64,000 nt of DNA from Whitmania pigra (Eukaryota; Annelida; Clitellata; Hirudinida; Haemopidae): contig JAJTWR010000266.1 of NCBI GenBank assembly GCA_021613335.1, forward strand, positions 2,469,501 through 2,533,500, written 5' to 3'. This document shows, one piece after another, positions 21,692 to 31,818 of this stretch. The translations under genes were made by a program, and so were the position numbers. Position 1 is the first letter of the stretch. Each line of letters begins with the position of its first letter. The notes under the pieces are model-generated. The model was not told where the DNA came from. It did no database searches and saw only the letters and a program-made list of their open reading frames with translations.

Positions 21692-22853
21692 ATGCTATTT
21701 GAAATTTCAGTAATACTTTCCTGTCTTATATTTCAATGCTCAGGTCGGTAAAGTGTATAATGCAATTTTGATTTGTAATTAGATCAAAGTTATTTGGTTA
21801 AAAAAAGCAATTCATTAATATTAACAATGACAGGAGAAGCAACGAGTTGTCCAGAATGTCCACGCAATAGCATGCCTTGTCATCAGCTATTCGGTTTTGA
21901 CCAGCCCTGTAGATGCACCGGCTGTTTAACCAGATGCCCCATCAGAGTTTGTAAATATGATAATGATAAAATAGTTACAAAAAATGTAAAATGTTTATTA
22001 ACTAATATTCCAATTTCTTGTTGAAAATCGCAATTTCGCTGCATAATAATATAGCTTTACCTAAAACAATTTAGGGTTCAATCTGCCCAAAAGGAGAGGT
22101 TTGTGTTACTGAAGATGTTCACTTTGGAGACGTTTACGTTGGGCAGACGGCAGCATGCGTTCCTTGTAAGTTTTCAAAAATCAATTATCAGAAAATTTGA
22201 TTGAGCAAACAAACTTATTTAAACTTATGTATCATAATAATATCATTTTATTTATATTGGTTTAAGAAGACTAAGGTCTGTGTGATAAACCACTTGTTTT
22301 TTATTCAATAACCAAATTTCAATAGTCGTATTTTAATTATTTTTGCCTGAATGTATCTGAATGTAATGTTTCCTCATCAAGTTAATTCCAGAGATTAATT
22401 ACTCTGGTGCTGAAGCAATTACTATCGAAAAGGAAATGTCATTTCAAAGTTACGGTGAAACATTGTCATACATTATGTACATTCTGGCTTTGATATTTTT
22501 AAAATAAATGTTTTTGAAACATTCTAAATTATTAACCTTGATGAAATATCGATCGATATTTCTAGTCCAGCAATGTCCCCAAATTCAATGTCCAGTTGGA
22601 TGTCCTGAGAGTGGATACTTCGTTGATATCAACGGCTGTACCACATGTCTTTGCGATGATCCTTGTAAAGAGGTAAGTTTCATATTTTTATATTTTTCAG
22701 GCCGGATATTTGCTTATCTAACATATATAGTACATATTTGCATGTTTGCTTATTTAACCCGACGTGACTTTATTTCAGCTGAAATGCCCCAACAACAGAT
22801 GCGGCGCATCTTCTGTCAACCCTGGAACTGAACCAAACTATCGTTGCTTTTAA
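21692..22853 (+). CDS. Antistasin-like cysteine-rich secreted protein, array gene 8
   Basis: Coding exons are 21692-21743, 21834-21946, 22075-22165, 22566-22672 and 22779-22853, giving 145 residues. Signal peptide MLFEISVILSCLIFQCS, with no separate untranslated exon seen. Module one is SCPECPRNSMPCHQ through QPCRCTGCLTRC; module two begins SICPKGEVC and ends AACVP; module three has CPESGYFVDINGCTTCLC and ends YRCF. It is the sister of gene 9: both share a 38-codon second exon, the RCPIR exon end, the EDVHFG stretch and the promoter. Confidence 0.85.
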
Positions 22854-22859
22854 ATCACG

Positions 22860-23950
22860 AACCAATCGACAACCAAAAATTCAAAAGATTTTATTTACTA
22901 TCAAAATTAAGTGATTTTTAAAGTTTAAAAAAAAATCATTATTTACATCTGTATGTCGGAACATGAAGGAATGTGCTCAACGTTAACATTAGCATCAGTT
23001 TTCAACTGATTCATAATTTCTTCAACTCGTTTAGCTAATTGACGTCTTTTAGTTCTCTGAAACGTATGGCGATAGACTCATATTACAGAAGGTTTTTTAA
23101 AAATTATCGTTGCTTAATCTTCTTCCCTGAAGCAAATGTGCCAAAAATGAAATTATTAAATTGATTAACTCACGTTTTCAACTTGTGTTCAACTTGTTCA
23201 ACTATGCTTGTAATTCGGTGACAAATCCACAACGAGTCCAATTTTACCGCTAAATATTAGACCCGCGCTGTTGTATAATGAAACTATTGTTATATATAAC
23301 TAAATAATTTTACAAACAGAGTAACTGAAAGTATTCACGAATTGTTTACATTACAGAAATATCATTATTATGACTGAAATTTAGCTTATAAACATACACA
23401 TTTTCCGGTGTGGATAAGCAACTGGGCTATGCATGGGACCCGTGTGGGCTCTTTGACACATTAATGAGCTTCTTTCCCCTACAGGTCCCGTCTCTATCCC
23501 GACATTTTGCCCGGCCGTAACCCGCTGAACAGGGCTAACCGGGCAACCCGTCTTCAGACCTGTCTGGCGGTGTTTGCTGGAGTGTGAGCGATTTTCGAAA
23601 AAATTCAAAATTCGAAAAGCAAGGGGACCATGTAAAAATTAAAATATTTTCTAAAATATCGGTCTTATCTAAGCAATATTTTGTATTTCTATGTTACATA
23701 TAGAATACTCTTTAATGTATTAACATATTCTTTTGATATGCAGGTGCTTACTGAGTTTATTTGATCTGACCCACCTAACCATTGAATCGATTATAAGCAA
23801 CCACGGTTGAACCACCTCATAAGAGAAAAATCTCAACATTAAACTTTGGTTTATCGAAAAAATGACAAATTCCCCAACTCTGAGTTAAATGCTCATTTCT
23901 TGTTTGTTTATTTGATTAAAGTCCGTTGCTTAACTAAGACGACCTCACGT
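22860..23950. other. Intergenic region between array genes 8 and 9
   Basis: Mostly AT-rich with no gene. A compositionally distinct GC-rich patch at about 23400-23590 opens on the minus strand (GCPVSPVQRVTAGQ is part of it) but no family is recognised. The last 50 bases carry the LINE-tail-like word and gene 9 promoter. Confidence 0.4.
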
Positions 23951-23959
23951 GACAGAGAC

Positions 23960-23965
23960 TATAAA
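23960..23965 (+). promoter_or_regulatory. TATA box of array gene 9
   Basis: GACAGAGACTATAAAT, matching the promoter of gene 8 and lying about 130 bases before the ATG. Confidence 0.65.
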
Positions 23966-24092
23966 TATGAATATTTCTTAAAGAAAAAAAATTACTTCAA
24001 GACGGTTTAATCGAATTTGAAATTGAAGAAAGTTTAGAGTAATTGGAAAAACTTAGATGTTCTGCATCTTATCGATCGTGTTTGCATTAAAA

Positions 24093-25106
24093 ATGCTATT
24101 GGAAATTTCACTAATTCTCTCCTGCTTTAGTTTGGCATGCTCAGGTAGGTAAAGCGCATAATGCAATTTTATTTTGCATTAAGATAAAAGTTACTTGGTT
24201 ATAAATGCAATTTATTTTTTATTAACAATTACAGGAGTAGCAATAAGTTGTCCAGAATGTCCACACAATAGCATGCCCTGTCACCAGCCATTCAACATTG
24301 GCGAACCTTGTACTTGCCACGGCTGCTTAACCAGATGCCCCATCAGAGTTAGTTTGTAAATAAATTATGATAAAATAGTTGAGAAAGATTTTAACTGCTT
24401 GTTAACAAATATTCAAATGTTTAATATTCAATAGTCAAGAATCATTATTACAATTGTTTAGCGTTACAATAACATAAAATACAGAATCCAGTCTGCCCAG
24501 AAGGAGAGGTTTGTATAACTGAGGATGTTCACTTTGGAAACGTTTACGTCGGTCAGACGGCAGTTTGCACTCGTTGTAAGTTTTCAAAAAATACAAAATT
24601 TAATTAAGCAAGCACATTAAATTGTTATTTCTAAATTACGTTTGGAAATTACCATATATTACGCATATGTAGACGCATTACATTGATATTAAAAAAGTAA
24701 TTTTGAAAAATTTCAAGTTATTAATCTTAATAAAATATTGATGGATTGCTCCAGTTGAACAATGTTCCCAAATTCGATGTCTAGCTGGCTGTCCTGAGAG
24801 TGGTTACTTTGTTGATAACAATGACTGTACCACATGTCTTTGCAATGATCCTTGTAAAGCTTGTAAATGCTCCTTGTTTCTGATTTGTGTATTCTTCAGG
24901 TCTGAAGATTATCATCACTACACTCACTATCATTGTTATACTCATTATTATAATTACCATATTCATCGTCATAGTCATCATCACCACCATCACAACCACC
25001 AACAGGATTTTTGAATATTTTGACTTTGTTTCAGCTGAAATGCACCAACGGATGCGATACATTTTCTATCAATCCTGGAAATGAACCATACTATGGCTGC
25101 AATTGA
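24093..25106 (+). CDS. Antistasin-like cysteine-rich secreted protein, array gene 9 (ancestral donor of coding exon 4 lost)
   Basis: Exons are 24093-24144, 24235-24347, 24485-24575, one starting at 24755, and 25035-25106. The signal peptide (MLLEISLILSCFSLACS) and first two modules match gene 8. Coding exon 4 normally ends CCTTGTAAAGAG/GTAAGT; here it reads CCTTGTAAAGCTTGTAAATG, so the usual donor is gone. Three outcomes are possible. A GC donor after AAA (24858) keeps frame and all 20 cysteines, giving 143 residues. The GT at 24863 shifts frame and destroys the last module. Read-through adds a His/Tyr-rich tail until a stop near 25014. NGC is also NDC in this copy. The intact last exon (LKCTNGC, ending YYGCN) suggests recent or incomplete loss. 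Confidence 0.6.
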
Positions 25107-25279
25107 ATCACGAACCAATCGTCGGCCATAAATTCTGGAAAATTACTGTTAAGTTTACGTGATTTTTAAAGTTTATTTTCTTAGAAAAATCAAAAAAGAC
25201 GAACTTATTTAAATCAATTAAAATATATGCGCTTTTACACTTAGAATAGGGAAGCAATTATTTAAAAACCCTACGTATT

Positions 25280-25430
25280 TTTTTAGGGGTCGACCATAAA
25301 ATGAAGTTTTTTTAAGGGTCAGACCATAGTGGTTAGGTTTGACTATGGCTGGACCATTGGGGGTGAGGGTCGACCATAGGGAGGTGAGGTTCGACTATAG
25401 GGAGATGAGGGTTGGACCCTAGGGGTGAGG
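25280..25430. repeat. Imperfect GTCGACCATAGGG tandem repeat
   Basis: Five to six degenerate copies of a roughly 22-30 base unit built on GGTCGACCATAGGGAGGTGA. It lies between array gene 9 and the 3' end of the first annexin gene, which converge on it. No known element recognised. Confidence 0.7.
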
Positions 25431-25902
25431 TAAAACAAAATAGCAGTTGTCAGGGTGAAAATTTATGAAAATCAAAAACATTTGTCAAAACATTTATTTT
25501 GCATTACAACAACAACTGCCACTAACTACTACAAGCAATTTTTTATTGTCAGCATTGGTCGGATCAACTCTCAAAAAGTACAAATTAAGACCTATTGACC
25601 TACATCAATAGATTTCTAAATTAAATTATGTTTAATAAATGCTACAAAAATAATTCTAACTTCATCAATGTGTGCAATTTGTAATTTGGTCACAAGATCA
25701 AGTATTTACCAAACGTTCAAGTCTACATGATTGCTCATTTGAATATAAAATAAAAATATCCAACATTATTGAAAGCAAAGCAACTCCAAATACATGATTT
25801 GCAAAAATCCAGAGGAGGCTTCCCAATTCAACATCTTGTAAAAAATAAGACTTTAAAAATTGTCTCCAGGAGATTTCGTCCTGAAACATTTAAATCCACT
25901 GC

Positions 25903-28900
25903 TCAGTTGTTGCCAAGAATGGCCAGCAAGAGCTTCCTGTAGTCACCGCTACAGTCACCTTTAATAAATTCCGAAAGGGGCTTGCCATATTTCTTGGAGA
26001 AACATTTTGAGATTTCTCTCAGATCAATCTGAAGAGTGAAAAAGTTTTAAAATAGTTTTCAATATTTAACAATTTAAATAAGACAAATAAACACAAATAA
26101 ATGAAATACAAAAAGAATAAAATAAAGTCAACAAAAGTTTAAAGCCATTAGACCAACCTTAACCAACACAATCATACAATTATAAAAAAAAGTAAATTTA
26201 AACGAAAATAATGTTTGACAACTGCAATAGCACAGATTCAGAGTGACCAAACATGCAAAAAGTCATCTCACCTCAGATCTGCTGACCATCACCCTAATGA
26301 GGGTATTATCATCAGTTCCCAAGCCCTTCATACTCTTGTAGAGTCTTTCTGCAAAGTATCCTATGGGATCCCAGACATAGTCAACTGAAATCACAAGCAT
26401 CAACTGGATATAATTCAATGAACTAATTTTGATATTTGCAACAATTTTGTTTTTGTAACTTAACATACAAATGGCAAGACAGGAGTTAACTAAGATTGTT
26501 CGAAGAAGTTTCAAATCCCCAAGAAACAGAGGAGATTTTGTAAGGGGCCAACAATTTCCAATGAATTCCTATGACCATTTCAACTCATTGATTTGAACAA
26601 ATAAATTGAATATTTTTTATGTTAAACAAATGTTGAAAAGAATGTGAATAACTTAAAAATTATAAAGAATAAATTTGGTGGCCAAACATAATTAGGAACA
26701 AATTTAACACACATCAAACAGCTTGAAAAGTCTAAATCATCCCATTTAATCATTAATTATATCAAAAGCATTACCAGAAAACACGGACTTCATAAATCCT
26801 AACCAGCATCACATCTAAAGCAACAACTTGACTCACCAATGGCTAAAAAGCCTTCCTTTAGGTCCCCACTCATTTCACTTGAGATGCTGTCAGCAATGCC
26901 CTTCTTAGTGACTTCTCTGTACCTCTGAAACACTGCCTTCAGATGGGGGTAGCTCCTGGTGCACAGGATCATGTTGAATACAGCTTCGTCTGTACCCAGC
27001 TGACCAATGCCTGCCTAATGAAGGAATGTTTAATAAATCACAAATTATTAAAATATGATTATGTGAAATTAAAAAATAAAAATAAAAAGTAATAATCTGT
27101 GGTAAAGTAAATCTAAAGTAATAAAACATCTATAATATTTTTAAGCCTTCCAAAACTATAAAAATATATCCTGAAAAAAATGTTCAACAGAAATGAAAAT
27201 TAAACCTCGTCATTGGAGCTTCGATATAAAAAATTTCAAAAAATTTTCATTCTCAAGGTATAAAGACACCAATTGTCATTATTCTTAATGGAATCTAATT
27301 GAAGAAACTTTAGTCATCTAAATAACTCTAATCTTATTAGGTGACTAACAACTCTAATAACAATAACAACTGATGGCAATTAGCAGTAATGCGTCAAATG
27401 ACAGCAATTAAAAGTTACTGAGAGCAGAAAGGTCGCCCGAACCTATAACATCCCATTGTCAGTATCCTACTAGAATCCTTTATCACTCAAGCATAACTCA
27501 ATGCATTGAAGATAATTAGCCTGCTGGTAGATATTGGATACAGATGATACAATCCTTTACTATTACATCTACAGCGCATATTTCTATTACTAAGAACAAT
27601 GAGAGATACACAGATATTGAAATGATGTAGATGATACAAGCATTATTATGAAATCCTTTATTATTGCCACACTTCTAAATAAACCAGGTGAGCCAATAAC
27701 GACGACAAATCACAAATTGCTTCTCATAAATATTCACTAAATCATTTTCAGAAGCCAATTTCCAAACCACTAGTATCTCAGTGCATTCAATGCATTCAAG
27801 TACTGTGGTTCTACTTAATCATGCTTATCATCTGCAAATGAATAGGTAGTCAAACTGAAGGGCATTCATAACTTGCATAGCAATGCTGCTGAGATCTGTT
27901 GTTAGTGATGCTATTAGTGGTAACTGAACTAATTTTAGTCCAGCTGATCTAGATATCCTAGAAATGAGAATTTTGAAATAAACTGCAAACTCCGAGACAA
28001 TACAAATGAAAGTTTTCGGATATGTAAAACACTATTGTGCTTAAAGATCTATCCTAAAAATAACATTATAATTTAATTCTGTCATGTCTAAAGTTAATGT
28101 TGTCATTGTAGGTAATGTGTATTTGTGAAAGTCATTATTTCCAAAAAGGATTTCAGTCATTACATTTTCAATTTCCAAAACATGTCGGGGTTTTCAATCT
28201 TTATGTAATGAAATGAAATTTAATTAGTCGCAGCCTGGGAAAAAAAAGACAAGTTTTTGTAACTTTATGACAGATAAATTCCAAGGAATCATCAAAATTT
28301 TCACACATAAAATATTTGCAATTAACTCCGATAACAAGGAAGTTTCAAAAATTATTCAAAATGCAACTAACGAATTCCTCGTCATTCTCACAGAAGTTGT
28401 TTTACATTCTCAGACTACCAACCTCGATGACTTCCTTCGTGTCCTGTTCCACCTTTCCATGGTCGATGGTTGGATTCTCATCACGACTTGCGTTGACCTG
28501 AGACACCAGAAGTCTTCTGAAGTGACCACTGGTCTCGCTCACAATGTCTTTCTCCAAGTCCCTCTTGTACACTGTCGACAATCAATACCGGACTCATCAA
28601 TAATAAATAAAAAAAATAATAATTGCAATATCGATGAGCAATAACAGTGTTAGCATATAATAATAACGAAGATTAAATAATAACTGCAATAAATATATAG
28701 CAACAATTTATGTTTACATTTACGATATTTATGAAAGCAAATGAATGACAAATGTTTTTTTATGAAACTGTTGTTAACATTTGCACTCTCACTTCAGCAG
28801 ACAAAGGGTCTTAATCATCAGAAGAAGTTTAATAACTAAAAATAGTAGCAGCACCAACGACAACGACAACAACAACAACAATCTGGCAAAATGTCAGACA

Positions 28901-31108
28901 GCCAGTGATTATTAACAACAATGAATAATCTAACTTGACTTGTATGCCTCCTTCACCATGGAAATCTCTCTGTTGTTCCTGGCACAGAGAATCTCAATGA
29001 GGACTTTCTCATCTGTTCCAGCTCCCTGGAAAAAAATTTAATTTCAAACCCCCTGATTGAATTTTGCTTAATTTGATTGAAGTGGCCTCGTGGGCATTTA
29101 TCAACCAATGAAGCAGAACCACAATGATAACACTTGTTTAATATAATTATTAATATTAACACATAATGATGTCTTAATTTAACACAAAGAATTTAAAAAA
29201 GATCAAACATCAAACAATCTCACAGATGGGCAAAACACCTTCATCACAATTAAAAAAGTTTAAACTCTACAATGAACATTCAAAAAAAACACAAAAGAGA
29301 TATCCAACTAATGCAAACATTATGGCACAACCTTATAATTTGAATTTATATAAAGATTAATAAAAAATATTTTGTCTAAGAGCTTTGGCACCAAAATGCC
29401 AAAGTGACAACTGAGATCAGTCAAATTATCCCCACCTTCATAGCATTCCTGAGTTCTCTGGCCAAGTACTCAACAGGAGGATACATCATGGCAATGATGC
29501 AGTCTTCAAGATTTCCAGTCAGTTCAGATTTGAGGTCAGCAATAAGATCCTGAACGAAAAATAAATTAAATGTAAGTAAATAATAAGAATAGAATTTTGA
29601 TTTTAGTGACACTTCAACAATAGAAGTGCAGGTGATGATGTTTAAGTAAGCAATATGAACATCAGTAAAAGCATTAAAATGTTAATGTATCAGATAATCA
29701 ATATTTTGGTTATTTAATTAAAGATTATAAAACCCACTCTTCCAAAGAGTGTCTTAAACTTCCCCTTAATTTCTTGTCTTTGGTTGTTGTTATGAGCCAC
29801 AAGGACTTTGATGATTGCCTGTTCATCAGTCCCTAAAATGTTGAATGTATCAATCTATATTAGCCATATTTTATATATATATATAATTATATTGCACTAT
29901 TCAAAATTACCTATAAATTTAACATCGTGTTAAAGGTTGAAAGATTAGATTATAATGTTATTGATAACATTCGCAAATAGCTTGAAAGAGCATGTCGACA
30001 GATGTGTTTTGATTGTTCGTTTAGTCACGCAATCAAAACCTGCAGGTAAAAGATTACAACAGCCGGATGCTCTGACGTGCAGAATTGATTCCATGCATTT
30101 CAAAATTACTTCAGAAGCAAATTCATGGCAATCAAAGTCAATTCACAATCAATTCTTTCATGAAAGTACTGGAATCTATTATTAGTTTATGTGTACAAAC
30201 AACATTAATGTTTAATTGAATGTTTAAAGAAAACTCACCGAAGCCCTTCATGGCTTTGCGTAAATCTTGAGCAGCTTTCTCAGCATTGAATGCTTGGTTG
30301 GGGACGATCTAAATTTACCAGTAAAATTCAACAAATGAATATTAATTATTAATTATTAGTCCTAAAAAAGTTAAGCTAATTTACAATCGTTAGGCTGGTT
30401 TACAATCTTTAATACGAGAAAACTTGGGCATCTGATTAAACATTACAGATATTTGTGCTTATTATAATAACAATAATATATTATTTCAATATTATAATAA
30501 AAATTATATATAATAATATAGAGTTTCCATTGGTAGGCAGGAACGTTGCACATCCTACTGGTTAATTGCTTTTCCAACAATTAACAGACCTAACATAATG
30601 GTTTTTCCAGCCCAAAACAAATTTTTAAAATCTTTTATTTTTAAAACAGATCGCGTTGGGAATGATTCCAAACTTGGATCTGCTTATATAATTAGCAAGA
30701 CAATATTTCAGTTAGTCAATAAGCATCTGGTTAATTACAATTATTTTAATAAATTTTCAGTTTGTTTTAAATCTCAGGATAACATGATGAATTATAAAAT
30801 TACATTTCAAATTATGTTGGAACATAGCTCAGTATACATATTGCAAGTAACTTACTTTCTTCAAATTATGTCAGAATTTGATAATAATTTGTCAACGCAC
30901 AAATGTGCAGATTATTATATGAGGTTGACTTTTGAATCAAGTACAACTTATAAGTCCTTTTAACAAATTAACAAACTTGACCAATGAACTCTCTAAACCT
31001 AATCTCAACTTAAACGTAACGGTTATGCATATCGAAATAAACAATAAATATTTAAATGAATGATCAACAGAAATCACACAATAAAACAAAGTTCCTCACC
31101 GCTGCCAT
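25903..31108 (-). CDS. Annexin 1 of the tandem pair
   Basis: Nine coding exons on the minus strand: 31100-31108, 30239-30308, 29738-29832, 29436-29549, 28935-29025, 28423-28571, 26837-27014, 26272-26384 and 25903-26028. They join in frame to 314 residues, the usual length for a short-tailed annexin. The N-terminus is minimal ([16 protein letters not shown]). Four annexin repeats are marked by [32 protein letters not shown] and [12 protein letters not shown], each followed about 40 residues later by a SExxG or DxSG loop. Annexins bind acidic phospholipids in a calcium-dependent way on the cytosolic side of membranes. A TATAAAAG box lies about 40 bases upstream (31151-31158). The gene has the same structure as annexin 2 immediately upstream. 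Confidence 0.93.
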
Positions 31109-31150
31109 CTTTACTCAATAGCAATTGCAATGAGCTATGCCAGTCAGCCG

Positions 31151-31158
31151 CTTTTATA
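31151..31158 (-). promoter_or_regulatory. TATA box of annexin 1
   Basis: TATAAAAGCGGCTGAC on the minus strand, 40-odd bases before the ATG. The neighbouring annexin has TTTAAAAGCGACTAAC at the matching place. Confidence 0.75.
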
Positions 31159-31818
31159 GTTGTTTGCTCAAACTGACTGATCACAAATGTCTGTTCGTGT
31201 TGTTATTGTAATTAAATTTTTTTAACTTTAACAGTTATTAATAATAAAAACTGGTTGTAAAAAAAATAAAACTTAGACATAAACAACTAATTCGAAACAT
31301 GTGGTTGTATAATTATCACTGGGATGTTCATGTCATTTCTTAACTCATTTCTTCTTCACGTCAAAACAAAATAATTGACTCAATCCTTTGATGAACGTTT
31401 CTAAGCCGTTTGATAAATAAAATAATTTCAAAACTGAATTTTTCCGGTCGTTATTTTTATTATATCTGGAAAGTATCCCTAAGATTATTTTATCACCATC
31501 TGAGCAAACAGCAATTAAGTTTGATAATTTAAAACACAGCACAATTTTGGCATAGCATTTTTAAAACCTGAAAGTCAAAGAAGTGAGAATTATTGTATAA
31601 TTATTATTATAAGGTTATTATTTTTATCCAGGTATAAGATTTAAAGAAACCAAGAGTATTTCTCCAAAATATCATAAAAATTGCTAACAAGAACCATTTA
31701 AAACATTTTAATAGCTAATTTAGGCTAAAACGTCGCAGAACAAAAACGGACTAAAACGTAATTATTCAAAAACTAAGACTTAAATAAAATTGTCTCTTGA
31801 TTAGTCAGCTACTTCAGT

